Origin: Arcanobacterium phocisimile
GTDB taxonomy: Bacteria; Actinomycetota; Actinomycetes; Actinomycetales; Actinomycetaceae
Assembly (NCBI RefSeq): GCF_016904675.1
Contig: NZ_CP070228.1
Span: forward strand, 1,302,001 to 1,366,000
Length of the DNA: 64,000 nucleotides
Direction: 5' to 3'
Within the stretch, counting starts at the first letter, position 1, and every line of letters begins with the position of its first letter. A program made the translations under genes and the position numbers. This document shows, one piece after another, positions 33,581 to 44,173 of the stretch. The notes beneath the pieces were generated by a model that was not told where the DNA came from, did no database searches, and saw only the letters and a list, made by a program, of their open reading frames with translations.

Positions 33581-36178
33581 ATGAAACTTTTTAAACTCGT
33601 TACCGCGCTAACAATAGGTAGTCTTTGTCTAAGCGCACTTATCATTCCAGCAACTGCAATCCCCTCATCTGCAGCCGGGAAGCAAGAAGGATTCAATATT
33701 TCTTTTCAAGAAATCACAGACGGCTCGCAACGCCATCTCCAATGGTCGCACACAAACTGCATCCCAGTTACCGGTGAAACTGCAACCGTCACATATACGA
33801 TGACTAAAGATGGCACTAACATTCCCCTCAATGGTCAAACTCGATTGCAATTAGAGACTAACGATGCCGGTACTTACCACCTTGACGCAGTATGCACCTA
33901 CAGCCAGTGGCTGGCACCGGTGAAAAAATCTATGGAGCTGAAGGTTAGCCCACTACCGCAAAGCCCCAAACCCCCGGAAAATAAACCACAAGACGATGGA
34001 CCTTTCACACTTTATTTCGATAAAGTTGGCGAGGGCGATAACGCAAAATTAACGTGGCACACAACAGGATGCCGCGCTCCTTCTCCAGCGACGCTCACGC
34101 TCATGCGCGATAACAGCCCAATAAAAATAGATAGCCTCAGCGAGTTAACTCTTAAAGATCAGCCAGCTGGAACATACACAATGCGCGCTACATGTTCCCC
34201 TGAATGGCTTGTGCCAACTACTCTCACTAAATCTATCGTCGTACCTGCTTCGCAACCAGATCAGCCAACACCAGATCCAGAATCTACACCAGATAATGAA
34301 ATGGCAATCAACCTAGCTGAGTTCACTGAGTCGCTAACTGGACGCACCTTATCTTGGAATGTTTCTGGTTGCTCTGTAACGAACCGCAAAACAGTCAATG
34401 TCTCCGTACTTTTCAATGGACATAAGGCGCAACTTCGACGTTCTTCACGAACCGAAAACGTGAATGCTTCTCAATGGCCAACTGGCGTCTACACAATCAA
34501 CGCGCAGTGCCAATCACTTGACGGACAACAGGTTTACAGCACGCAATCACGCGATATAACCTTGACCCGTGCCAACTTGCCCGTCACTTTTGCTGGGGAG
34601 CCATTAAACTACCTCATTCCACGGCCTGGCGATCGTGTGCGTATCTCATCATATCCATCACATCAGCAGTTGCTTCTCACCGACGGCACCAAAGCCGAAC
34701 CATTTGTTCCAGGTGAAGACGTCGAACTATTCGTTGCCTTCGATGATTCTTCAGAACGAACCAACATTGGACATATCACCGCTGACGATAGCGGTCACGT
34801 AGATACCAATATCTGGATCCCGCTCAACGACAAAGCCAAGAGTTTTACTATTTTTGCAATCGGAACAACGAATAAATATCAACTCGACTACCGTTCACTT
34901 CTCACATCAAAGCCTACATACGGCATTAAAGTATCTAAAGCCGATGCAACAGTTCGTAATATCCGCGTCGTTTCATATCGCAACGATGAACTATCCAGTG
35001 ACAATGCTTTCACTAAGAACAGTACAATCACGATAAAAGTTCTCGATCCATCAGGATCAGTAGTCATGAGCACGCCTGCAACAACCACTAACGATGGTTC
35101 TCTAGATACCGTCGTCTCGCTGCCCAGCGGGCTAAGCGATGGGCGCTATACCGTAATAGCGGCCACTCCTTTAGCATTACGCGGCAACTATTCTGCCTAC
35201 TTCTATCTCAAAGACAATGAGGCATGGGCACAATGGGATGAACCACCTACATCTCAGAGTGAGACACATGCTTGGGAGTTGTTGTATCCAGACATGACAG
35301 TCAAACAACAAGAAACCATCAAGAGCGCATTGACAGCAACTTTATTCGGTAAAGATCGCGGAGTGCCCCACGGCATCACGTACACTACTGAGGCCAGCAC
35401 GCCAGATTGGGTACAAATCGATCCGACAACTGGAACGATCACGGCTACCCCCAACGAATACACCGCTATACAAAAGTACACTTTCACTGTTATTGCAACA
35501 CATTCGGACGGTATAGCAACTAAATTGCCAGTGCATATTACTGTTCTTCCAGCAAATAGCTCCCAGCCTGATTCTTCTGCTTGGACGCTATCTTATCCAG
35601 ACTTAACACTCAAACAGCGAGACACGCAAAAACTCGATGTTATTGCCACATTATTTGGCAAGAACCGCGGTATGCCAAAGGATATTATATTCAACGCTGG
35701 AGCACAGATGCCGAGTTGGCTTGACGTCGACCCGCAATCTGGAGCAATTACTGTCCATCCGGATGAGTATGTCGAGTTACGTGACTATAGCTTTACTGTG
35801 ACTGCTGTGTACACAGATGGTACACACAAAAATATCCCGGTTAGGATCACAGTAATCGAAGCTGATCCCCAAACCACCTTCCCACTATTCCCACTCAAAC
35901 CAGCTAAAAAGGTTATTCCAGCTCTAAAGCTTACTCCTGCCTTACCACGAACAGATCACACACCGGAGCAGAAGCCTCAAGAGCAGGACCAACAAGGACA
36001 ACAGCAGCATCAAGCACAGACCCATCACGATCAGAAAGAGAAGCCACAAGCACCGATTGTACTTCCTACTCAATCAGCAAGCTTGGCAAAAACAGGTTTT
36101 ACTGGATTGATTCTTGTAGGTTTCGCGTTATCATTCATTATAGTAGGAGGCTTATTCAGGTATAAGCAGCACTCATAA
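33581..36178 (+). CDS. LPXTG-type surface protein with Ig-like and Rib/YPDG-like repeats
   Basis: An 865-aa wall protein. Signal peptide (residues 1-32) is followed by three divergent modules of about 90 residues (roughly 40-130, 135-220, 240-330), each with two Cys in equivalent places (LQWSHTNC...DAVC, LTWHTTGC...RATC, LSWNVSGC...NAQC), suggesting disulfide-locked Ig-like domains. A larger middle region follows to about 560, then two clear tandem repeats starting WELLYPDMTVKQQ and WTLSYPDLTLKQR, each containing ATLFGK-RG-P and the xDPxxGxITxxPxEY motif of Rib/YPDG-like stalk domains. A Gln/His-rich spacer leads to SLAKTG, a hydrophobic helix and KQHS, the sorting signal. Probably an adhesin; the ligand is unknown. 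No sortase gene is in the window. Confidence 0.85.
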   Translation: MKLFKLVTALTIGSLCLSALIIPATAIPSSAAGKQEGFNISFQEITDGSQRHLQWSHTNCIPVTGETATVTYTMTKDGTNIPLNGQTRLQLETNDAGTYHLDAVCTYSQWLAPVKKSMELKVSPLPQSPKPPENKPQDDGPFTLYFDKVGEGDNAKLTWHTTGCRAPSPATLTLMRDNSPIKIDSLSELTLKDQPAGTYTMRATCSPEWLVPTTLTKSIVVPASQPDQPTPDPESTPDNEMAINLAEFTESLTGRTLSWNVSGCSVTNRKTVNVSVLFNGHKAQLRRSSRTENVNASQWPTGVYTINAQCQSLDGQQVYSTQSRDITLTRANLPVTFAGEPLNYLIPRPGDRVRISSYPSHQQLLLTDGTKAEPFVPGEDVELFVAFDDSSERTNIGHITADDSGHVDTNIWIPLNDKAKSFTIFAIGTTNKYQLDYRSLLTSKPTYGIKVSKADATVRNIRVVSYRNDELSSDNAFTKNSTITIKVLDPSGSVVMSTPATTTNDGSLDTVVSLPSGLSDGRYTVIAATPLALRGNYSAYFYLKDNEAWAQWDEPPTSQSETHAWELLYPDMTVKQQETIKSALTATLFGKDRGVPHGITYTTEASTPDWVQIDPTTGTITATPNEYTAIQKYTFTVIATHSDGIATKLPVHITVLPANSSQPDSSAWTLSYPDLTLKQRDTQKLDVIATLFGKNRGMPKDIIFNAGAQMPSWLDVDPQSGAITVHPDEYVELRDYSFTVTAVYTDGTHKNIPVRITVIEADPQTTFPLFPLKPAKKVIPALKLTPALPRTDHTPEQKPQEQDQQGQQQHQAQTHHDQKEKPQAPIVLPTQSASLAKTGFTGLILVGFALSFIIVGGLFRYKQHS

Positions 36179-36194
36179 TCCTCATTAGAAATAG

Positions 36195-36230
36195 CAGTGG
36201 GGAGTACATACCATGATGTACTCCCCACTG
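36195..36230. terminator. Bidirectional terminator between the two surface-protein genes
   Basis: Fifteen-bp perfect stem (arm CAGTGGGGAGTACAT) with a 6-nt loop, followed on the plus strand by TTTCTATTT. Lies between convergent stops at 36178 and 36234. Confidence 0.9.
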
Positions 36231-36233
36231 TTT

Positions 36234-38502
36234 CTATTTGGAGATCGTTCTTCGGTACGTGAGGAATGCTCCTACTACGCCGCTAGCCAATGCCATGAAG
36301 ACCATACCAGCAGGAAGACCAATACCCGTTCTTGCTAAATCACCCCCGGGCCCAGGCACAACCGGCGGAGTCGGAGGCACAACCGGTTTATGGCTGTTAG
36401 TTAGCGCAAATCCAGTCTGTGCATCGCCACTAACGGTTACCTGATAGCCTTCAACTACTTCCTCAGCAACCGAGTAAACGATCGCCCGGCCATCTTTCGT
36501 CCGTGGTAGATCCGTAAATTGAGCAGACCAGTTATTGTCCGCATTGAGCTCAACCTGCTTCCCAGTCGGCATACCATCAGCCAACAATTCCACACTGATC
36601 TTCAACGGACGTAACCCGTCTACGTCATCGCCGTCATCCCAAACTTTCGTCACGGGAACATTAACGTAATCTGGATGGTTGACCACCTTCGCTACACCGG
36701 GCACAGTCATCGAAACAAGATCTCCGGCGTCGTTCTTTCCCGCTTGGATAGGTATCTCGAATACTGTGTATTGGCGCGAAATAAGGTAGGGCTCGGGCAC
36801 GCTGAGTTCTTTAACAACGTATCGTCCTGGCTCCAATGACCGCTCACCAGCTGGCATGTACGTGCCGTCAACGCCAGTCACGAACGTCCCGTCACTAGTC
36901 TCGAAATCGTCCAAAACTACCTGTTGTACTGTGAGTTCTGCACAGGCTTGCGGATCAGTTGCGTCACAGACTTTGATGTCTTCGACGTCGGTTGGGACCT
37001 CAGTTACTACCCCACATGCACTTGGCGTATTATCGACAACCTTATATATCGCGAATTTCGCGCCCGCAATCGGCACACCGTCAGAATTAGTCTTCTCAAC
37101 TCGGAACGTACCGGGATTCTTTTTATACGTGAAATAAAGATGTTGCGTTTCATATCCAACCTGCTTGTGGAAAGACAATTTGATGTTCGGCGCAGGCTTG
37201 AAGAGCGGAATACCGCCAGACCCCATGGAATCAAAAACGCCTTTTTCTTCTACTGGGAGATCGTTATCCACGTAAGTGTATCCCGGGATCTCCTTCTTCA
37301 CCGATTCAAACGTTGGCCTGTATGGAAGATTCTTATCCCCCATAATCCAGGAACTGTCCAGCTGCGCTATCGTAATTCATCGGACGCAGGCCCGACGCCG
37401 AAGCCCAGGTGCCTGGCTGGCGTAACGAAAATTCGTACGGCCAGCGACCCAACCCATAGCTACCAGAGCCGTCTGCTACCTGTACTTCATCAGTACTTGC
37501 TGCAATATTTGGATACTTCTTAGCCAGTTCAGGATATATTTCGGCTGTTTTCTGGGAAGCAAGCACCGGCGAAAGGAACTGGGACGAATCTTCCAAACAC
37601 GCAATTGTTGTGTATGTTGACCCCGCTAATCCACCAGACCAACGAGCTAACGGGCGATGCGGCAGCTTAATCGGTTGCCCATCTGACTCAGTATCGGTAA
37701 TACCTAATGCTTGGCGATACTCAGAATCGAGAACATATCGGAAATCAGCGTAGGCAGGGATTGACACGTGAAGACCATTAGCTTTCGCACGAATAGAGCC
37801 TCCCTCAGTATCTCCGGTTGAACCGGTCCCAATTGTCATGCCCCCATAGTCACCAAAAACTGATAGGTAGGCATCCCACACAAATGTGTGTTCTTCGTCG
37901 AACTCAAACACATCGTCAAAAACAATGTGCTTTGGTTCGAAGAATCCAGTTGGACGATCCGGGATATGACTCCACGTGCCGTCAGCTTTCTTTACGACGA
38001 CGGATTCTTGATCAGCTGGATCATAAAGCGCGGCATCGATTGGCTTGCCGTCGAGCGTCATATTCTCCACTGGCTTCCAAAAATATGGATCGTTCGAGTC
38101 GCGACGCGTATACTGCCAAGTCACTCCAAGACGAAACTGTTTAGTAGGCGCGGTATTTTCGCCAACTGTTTGATCCCCGGTGTAATACCAGCGCATGGCG
38201 GTTCGCACACCATCGCACGGATTAATAACCGTGCGGAAGCCAAACGTTGATATATGGGTGACTTGCGGATTAGCTTCATGCAAACACCCATCCCCCGGAT
38301 CACCCGGTTTCCACTGCGGATCAGCCTTGCCATGGATCCATTCGAAAGATAGGTCATATTGTGGAAAGGGCCGTTGAGTGGCCTGTGCTGTCCCCACAAT
38401 CGAGATGAGGAGACTGAAAATAATACTGACGGCCACAACGAAGACTCCCCAAGTTTTCTTCGCAATTTGGCCAGTTGTCTTTTGAAATGTATTCACAACC
38501 AC
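36234..38502 (-). pseudogene. Cna_B-containing LPXTG surface protein/pilin split by a frameshift
   Basis: Two overlapping frames make one protein. The 5' part (37333-38502, 389 aa) has a signal peptide (VFVVAVSIIFSLLISIVGTAQA) and an adhesin-like head, and ends ...GQFLDYGG-stop. The 3' part (36234-37343, 369 aa) begins MGDKNLPYRPTFESV and carries two SpaA/Cna_B-like domains (FRVEKTNSDGVPIAGAKFAIYK; VPVTKVWDDGDDVDGLRPLKI) and the sorting signal LARTG-helix-TYRRTISK. The break is at a run of five G on the minus strand; with four G the frame reads ...FLDYGDKNLPYRPT... through to LARTG, a product of about 755 aa. As assembled, the head would be secreted but not anchored. Slippage, decay or sequencing error all fit. 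Confidence 0.8.
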
Positions 38503-38722
38503 TCAACTGCACTTTATACTCACATAGAAATCTTCTATTACTGGCATCCTATCTTGTTAAGGGACGCCATGTAGCTGTTATGCTAGTTTGCCGTTTTTCT
38601 CGGATTAAACATCGGCTAACTTTACTATTGATATGAGCTTGCTTCCTATCGTTCACCAGCCGAATTAGACGACGCACAACGATAGATAGTCAACAGGCAA
38701 CGAAGGCTGTGCGTTACAGGTT

Positions 38723-39928
38723 TCAGATTGAATCTACAGCTGCCCGTCGTAAAGCCGGGTGAAAATAACACCACAATGTCGAGATAGCACATATCCCGAT
38801 ACACACAATAAGCGGACTAGTATGGTTCCAACTGTACAAGGCGGTAGATCCAATCGGAGCCACCGCATAAGCGATTCCCCCATTAGCATTAAGAATACCT
38901 GCTAATCCACCTTGCTCATGATGCTCCACCAACGCAGTGGGACCAGCATTATATCCAGTCAACGCCAGCCCCATTCCGACTCCCACACCAGTGCACGCCA
39001 CCAAATACGATCCTAAATGTGCCGGGAGCATTAAACATGCGACACCTAAACACAGCATCAGCGTACCGCGACGTAATAACACTGCCGGCTTCCATTTAGA
39101 CAGCGGAGCTACCACAGCTTGTCCGAGAATCATCGCGACTCCCATCACCGCCATGCAGAGCGCAATCAGCCCAGCTGAATAACTCGGCTCGAGTTGGAGA
39201 CCATCTTGAAGGAGAAATCCGAAGATCGTCCCCACGCTAGCAAATGAAATGTAATTTAACAGCCCAACGCTAAGGAACGGAAAAACCCGCGGGTCCCGGT
39301 AATGGACAGCTGCAGGTTTTTCCACCCGATAAGATTCGCTAGAGGGATGAAAAAATAGCAATAAAACACAAATCCCTGCAACCATCATCACCGGCATAAC
39401 TACTAAAGGCAGCATAATACCGCCGTAGGCAGCTAAAGCTCCGCCAATTATTGCTCCGAGAATCGATGCGATACCCTGCGAGGCACCTAACGCACCAACA
39501 CCTTTGATTCGTTCAGATTCGGTAACCGTATGCGTGACAATATATGTTTGTGACGACGGAGCTACAGCAGCTATTGCGCTACCATAAAGTACACCTCGGG
39601 TAAGTAAAATAAGTACCACCAGCACACCTGTGGTTCTGTAACCAGAGAGCCCGATATGAGATACATATGCAAACGATGCTAGAGCTATAAAGCCAAGAAG
39701 CATCGACAAAAGTAGTACTCGGCGAGTCCCCCACCGCAGTGAGGCCCTTCCCCAGACTCCAGCAAAAAGCGCGAACATGATTGCTGCTGTAGAGATAGCT
39801 GCCCCGATATGCCATTCGGCTAATCCAAGTTTTCGCGCTAACGGAGCAAGTATGGGGTTAAGAATCATTTGCCCCATGAAAGCCAATAAGACGGTAAATA
39901 GAAGTATACGTAATTCACTTTTCAACAT
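38723..39928 (-). CDS. Major facilitator superfamily transporter
   Basis: A 401-aa MFS permease with 12 predicted helices. MFS motif A is visible as GVWGRASLRWGTRRVLLLSMLLG after helix 2, and GRASLRWGTRR is its Gly/Arg core; ALGASQGIASILGAIIGGALAAYGG is the motif C-like region of exporters (drug:H+ antiporter type). It is the last gene of the metal-regulated operon. MFS proteins accompany siderophore import systems (YbtX, for example), where they help transport or recycle the chelator; that role is inference. Confidence 0.88.
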   Translation of the reverse strand: MLKSELRILLFTVLLAFMGQMILNPILAPLARKLGLAEWHIGAAISTAAIMFALFAGVWGRASLRWGTRRVLLLSMLLGFIALASFAYVSHIGLSGYRTTGVLVVLILLTRGVLYGSAIAAVAPSSQTYIVTHTVTESERIKGVGALGASQGIASILGAIIGGALAAYGGIMLPLVVMPVMMVAGICVLLLFFHPSSESYRVEKPAAVHYRDPRVFPFLSVGLLNYISFASVGTIFGFLLQDGLQLEPSYSAGLIALCMAVMGVAMILGQAVVAPLSKWKPAVLLRRGTLMLCLGVACLMLPAHLGSYLVACTGVGVGMGLALTGYNAGPTALVEHHEQGGLAGILNANGGIAYAVAPIGSTALYSWNHTSPLIVCIGICAISTLWCYFHPALRRAAVDSI

Positions 39929-39957
39929 GGTTTTATCTCTACTAGTTAATTACGGCC

Positions 39958-40647
39958 CTATGTTAACTGACCAAAGCCATGCGCAGGAGGCCGTATTCCG
40001 GCTTGCAAAGCCGCGATGATAAATTCGATTTTTGGCTCAACCAAGTCCCGGTATATGTCAGGACTATAAAGCAACGCAGATAGATCAGTATCTAACTGCT
40101 GATTAGATATTTCAAGGTTGCGTTGGATAAGATCACGTCGTTCATGATCATCAGGACCAGCACGATATGCACTTACTCCCAAATGAATTGTGATGGCAGT
40201 GTCACCAATGAAATCTAGTGCGAATAGAACTATGTCTTTAGACAGTCCAGCAGCGGTAAAATCCTCAACTATTGACGGCACTGATTTCATAAAATTGACT
40301 TGCGGAAATGGATATGTGTAAAGCGTAAGAGCAAATCCTGGGAACGCTTCGCACAGTTCCCAACAGTACCGAGACCACTCACGAAGCATATCTGGCCACG
40401 GTACTTGCGGCGAAACCCACGGCCGACGTCGAGCGATCTCCTCTAAACAAGCTGCAACCAGATCGTCACGAGAATTGTAGAGGCGATACAGGCTAGGTGC
40501 GCCTACCCCAACAGCCCGTGCCACCTGGGACATAGTGAACTTGTCCAAACCAATTCGTAGCACTGCATCGATAACTTGTTCTGCAGTAAACTTCGGCTTT
40601 GGACCAGTTTTACGTCCCAGGCGCATATGCATTATGTCAACGACCAT
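39958..40647 (-). CDS. TetR-family regulator
   Basis: A 229-aa repressor: the N-terminal DNA-binding domain is FTAEQVIDAVLRIGLDKFTMSQVARAVGVGAPSLYRLYNSRDDLVAACLEEIARR, with the usual recognition helix (VGAPSLYRLYNSRDDL). The rest is a helical ligand-binding domain resembling TetR_C-type. It lies inside the operon between the second ABC protein and the MFS gene (16-bp overlap upstream), so it is probably coexpressed with them and may sense a transported compound. No dyad operator is evident in the 30-bp gap before the MFS gene. Start uncertain (40647, 40632 or 40626). Confidence 0.9.
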   Translation of the reverse strand: MVVDIMHMRLGRKTGPKPKFTAEQVIDAVLRIGLDKFTMSQVARAVGVGAPSLYRLYNSRDDLVAACLEEIARRRPWVSPQVPWPDMLREWSRYCWELCEAFPGFALTLYTYPFPQVNFMKSVPSIVEDFTAAGLSKDIVLFALDFIGDTAITIHLGVSAYRAGPDDHERRDLIQRNLEISNQQLDTDLSALLYSPDIYRDLVEPKIEFIIAALQAGIRPPAHGFGQLT

Positions 40648-42386
40648 CCTTTAGCTGCTTGACGAAGCTCCCAAAACTCCCGATACGTTCCGTCTTTTTC
40701 AAGAAGTTCTTGGTGCGTACCTTGTTGAGCAACTCGTCCGTGAGAATCTAAGACTACAATCTGATCTGCTGTTTGGATTGTAGATAACTTATGTGCAATA
40801 ACGATAAGTGTAGCCCGCTCACGCAAATAATTCAGCGACTGAACGACATGATTCTCATTTGCCGGATCTAAAGCACTGGTCGCCTCGTCAAACAAAACAA
40901 TCGGTGCATCTTTGACGATAGCCCGAGCAATTGATACCCGCTGGCGCTCGCCACCGGACAATGCGCGTCCGCCTTCACCAACTTTTGTGTTCCAGCCATC
41001 AGGCAGACGTTTAACGATCTCTGTTACCCCGGCCAGGTCCGCGGCATGGCGAATCTGTTCCTCAGTAGCGTCCGGATTGCCAACTCTAATATTTGCTTCA
41101 AGAGTGTCATCGTAGAGGTAAACATCTTGGAATACCCATGCGATTTGCTCCATAAGATCCGCCACACGTTGTTCTTTCACTGGAACGCCGCCAACGAGAA
41201 CTGAGCCTTGTTCAACTTCATAGAATCGCGCAATGAGACGCGCTACTGTTGTTTTTCCACAACCAGAAGGGCCTACGATAGCAGTGAACGATTGAGGTGC
41301 AAACCGGATGCTGACACCATTGAGTACGGATGTCTCCGAAGTATAGCCAAAATGCACGTCTTGCAGCTCTACTGCCCCTGGACGTTCAACTGGCTTTGGC
41401 GAAATTGGGTCAGTTAATACCGGCTCGTCAAGTAGCTCGTCAATCTGTGATAGCAGCGGCCTAGATCCTTCTAACGCCATACCTAACGAACCAATCTCGG
41501 ACAACATGGTAGTGAAGCGAAGCATAATTCCAATAAACACAATGGTTGCAATCGGATCGCTAAAGCCAAAAGTCGCACTGACGGCAATGATCATCGCGAA
41601 CACTGCAACGAACTGCGTTGCAGTACCAACAATGACATTTCCTAATACACCCCACCATAGGCCGCGAATGCCGGCCTTTTCGGATGCCTTTGTTGCCGAA
41701 ATGAGCGGTTCGAACGAACTCGCTTGTCCACAAGCTCGCAAAATTGGTTGGTTTTGAGCAAATTCCACCAGCCGTGCCGATAGTTCTTGCGACGGCGGGG
41801 TAGTTAACTTGTCATCATGTTCTTTACAACGTTGGGACGCCCAAACTGCCAGTAACATGACCGGGACGCATATTGTTAAAAGCATGCCCATCGACGGCGA
41901 CCAGATCCAGCATCCAGCTAGAAGCACAAGCATAGTAAACGTGTTCATGATCATCGGCGCTAAAAAGTGGGCGAATGATTCGCCAAGCATCAGCATCTGT
42001 TTCGATACTAACCTCGAGAACTTCCCTGCAGTTTCTGAGGTGAAATAGCCAAGTGGCAGCCGAGCCACTTGATCACCTATTTGCTTATGCAAACTCACCA
42101 TGGAATCCAAAGCTACCGAATAGTTTGCCATCGCAAGTACATACTCTAAGATTGCCGATGTTATTCCCAAACAGAGCAAGACACAGAGCCAACCGACGAT
42201 AGACAAGCCCCACACATTCTCATTCTTTACCAGCGCAGTCGCTGCAGGTAAGAAAGCAGACAGAGCCAGACCACGAATGACGCCAGAAATAGCAGCAAGG
42301 ATGAATACGGATCGGAGCTGTTTTTGACCTTGGGAGCTTAACAACCGAAAAATCTGTTGGGTAATCCCTCGTGATACCGTTTTCAT
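40632..42386 (-). CDS. ABC transporter, fused membrane-ATPase (YbtQ/IrtB-like)
   Basis: A 584-aa half-transporter of exporter fold: six-helix membrane domain in about residues 20-320 and an ATPase domain with Walker A GPSGCGKTT, Q-loop VFQDVYLYDDTLEANIRVG, signature LSGGERQRVSIARAIVK, Walker B IVLFDEATSALDPAN and switch AHKLST. Yersinia YbtQ and mycobacterial IrtB have this architecture but act as siderophore importers. Start ATG 42386 overlaps the partner gene's stop (ATGA) with GGAAGGA upstream. It should pair with the preceding protein as a heterodimer. Confidence 0.93.
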   Translation of the reverse strand: MKTVSRGITQQIFRLLSSQGQKQLRSVFILAAISGVIRGLALSAFLPAATALVKNENVWGLSIVGWLCVLLCLGITSAILEYVLAMANYSVALDSMVSLHKQIGDQVARLPLGYFTSETAGKFSRLVSKQMLMLGESFAHFLAPMIMNTFTMLVLLAGCWIWSPSMGMLLTICVPVMLLAVWASQRCKEHDDKLTTPPSQELSARLVEFAQNQPILRACGQASSFEPLISATKASEKAGIRGLWWGVLGNVIVGTATQFVAVFAMIIAVSATFGFSDPIATIVFIGIMLRFTTMLSEIGSLGMALEGSRPLLSQIDELLDEPVLTDPISPKPVERPGAVELQDVHFGYTSETSVLNGVSIRFAPQSFTAIVGPSGCGKTTVARLIARFYEVEQGSVLVGGVPVKEQRVADLMEQIAWVFQDVYLYDDTLEANIRVGNPDATEEQIRHAADLAGVTEIVKRLPDGWNTKVGEGGRALSGGERQRVSIARAIVKDAPIVLFDEATSALDPANENHVVQSLNYLRERATLIVIAHKLSTIQTADQIVVLDSHGRVAQQGTHQELLEKDGTYREFWELRQAAKGWSLT

Positions 42387-44173
42387 GCGTTCGTTCCTTC
42401 CCACAGAGCTGCATAGAGAGGATGTTCATTCACTTCATCTGGAGTGCCCACTGCGCTCAACCGTCCTTGTTCTAAAATTGCCACTTGATCCACTCCCTGT
42501 ACTGATGCCGGACGATGGGCAATTGCAAGAACTGTTCTTCCACCTTTCCGAGCTTTGATAAGGCGAGTTAATGCTGTTTGAATAAGTGCTTCAGATTCCG
42601 GATCAGTAAATGCAGTTGCTTCATCCAAAATAAGAATTGGTGCATCAATCAACAGAGCGCGGGCGATAGACAAGCGTTGACATTGTCCACCGGAAAGATA
42701 GGTATCAACTCCGTAAACAGTGTCCAAGCCACGAGGCAAAGCGGCAATCTCATCAGCAATCTGGGCATCCCGTAAGGCCTGCCAAATCGCTTCATCGTCC
42801 GCCTGCGGGCATCCCAACCGCACATTATCGCGAATCGACAGCCGAAGTATTTGCGGATCTTGCAAAACAAAACTGACGTATCGGTACAGTTGCGCATCAG
42901 GCCATTGCCTAATATCTATCCCACCGATAGTAATTGCTCCGCTGTCCGGGTCAGAAAACCGAGCTAACAGGGTTGCCAAAGTCGATTTTCCGCCGCCTGA
43001 CGGACCAATAAGTGCGGTTATGCTTCCCGGTTTGAGCGTCAATGAGACATCATCAACGGCGAGGTTATCACCATAGCTAAAAGATACATGGTCGAAAACG
43101 ACTTCTTCTGGCACGGTTGTGTCACGATCGACCCCTTGGGGATCAGACGATTGGGAGATCTGCGGGATATTTAATATATTTTGAATACGCAGCGCAGCCG
43201 CACCAGCCATCTGAATCGACCACGTCATATTGGCCAAAACTTCGATGGACTGCGGAATCATCAATGCGATAATCGCTGTAGGGATAACGTCAGTAGCCCG
43301 AGCATAGCCATAATAAACAGCCAACGCTCCTAATCCGAGATTTGTTAGAAGCAAAACAGATGTTGAAATCGCCGAATATGCTAATGCTGACATCCGTAGT
43401 AGCGGCCCGCACCAAGCCAAATAAAAACGATGGAACTCTTCGGTAGCACAACGGTAACGCTCATGGGCTTTGCCGGTACGTCCAAAAGCCTTTACCACCG
43501 CAATGCCGGTAATAAACTCAACCATCGTTGCCGAAACATAGCCTAACCGAGTATCCATCTCAGCAGTTTTTTCGCCCATATCTCGCATCATGTATGCCAT
43601 CGCACCAAAGTAGAACGGGATCGTGGCAATGGCGATGAAGCCCAATAACCAGTTGAGATAGAACGCATATACTAGCAACGCAATGGGACTGACAATAGCA
43701 ACTGTATTATCAACTGGAGCGTGTGCAACCACGGTGTGCACATCAGCAGTATCATCTTGGACAGCTTTACGCACTAAACCAGAGTTAGTTTTGGTAAACC
43801 ACGATAATGGTGCTCGCGCGATGCGTTCGGCAACCTGATCTTGTAGGATTCGGCGCAGATGCATATCGGCAAAATGCGTGACGGCTAACGCCAAGACATA
43901 TAGGAAGAGTCTTGTTAAAAAGAGCCAGATGAGGAGCATCAGAGCATTTCTTACTTTATCTGGATCAGGGCTAGTGCCGCGTTGCCATGCTTCTAAAAGT
44001 GTGCCAGACAGCTGTACTAAAACAATGTATGGGCCAACCGAAAGTAGCGCTGAGGTCACGGCAAGTATCCGAGCCAGCAGGATGCGTCCAGAAATCGGTT
44101 TCAGGAGGTCGTTAAACGCAATCCTCCCGGCTTTATCTTTTTCTTTATTACTAATTTCAGAATTATCGTTCAT
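42383..44173 (-). CDS. ABC transporter, fused membrane-ATPase (YbtP/IrtA-like, no SIP domain)
   Basis: A 596-aa half-transporter: membrane domain in about residues 30-330, then Walker A GPSGGGKST, Q-loop VLQDPQILRLSIRDNVRLG, signature LSGGQCQRLSIARALLI, Walker B ILILDEATAFTDPES and switch AHRPAS. Like YbtP it lacks the siderophore-interacting (FAD) domain of IrtA. EATAFTDPES, with Phe-Thr in place of Ser-Ala-Leu, recurs in the YbtP/IrtA group as I recall it. It overlaps both neighbours by a few bp, indicating a tightly coupled operon. Confidence 0.92.
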   Translation of the reverse strand: MNDNSEISNKEKDKAGRIAFNDLLKPISGRILLARILAVTSALLSVGPYIVLVQLSGTLLEAWQRGTSPDPDKVRNALMLLIWLFLTRLFLYVLALAVTHFADMHLRRILQDQVAERIARAPLSWFTKTNSGLVRKAVQDDTADVHTVVAHAPVDNTVAIVSPIALLVYAFYLNWLLGFIAIATIPFYFGAMAYMMRDMGEKTAEMDTRLGYVSATMVEFITGIAVVKAFGRTGKAHERYRCATEEFHRFYLAWCGPLLRMSALAYSAISTSVLLLTNLGLGALAVYYGYARATDVIPTAIIALMIPQSIEVLANMTWSIQMAGAAALRIQNILNIPQISQSSDPQGVDRDTTVPEEVVFDHVSFSYGDNLAVDDVSLTLKPGSITALIGPSGGGKSTLATLLARFSDPDSGAITIGGIDIRQWPDAQLYRYVSFVLQDPQILRLSIRDNVRLGCPQADDEAIWQALRDAQIADEIAALPRGLDTVYGVDTYLSGGQCQRLSIARALLIDAPILILDEATAFTDPESEALIQTALTRLIKARKGGRTVLAIAHRPASVQGVDQVAILEQGRLSAVGTPDEVNEHPLYAALWEGTNA

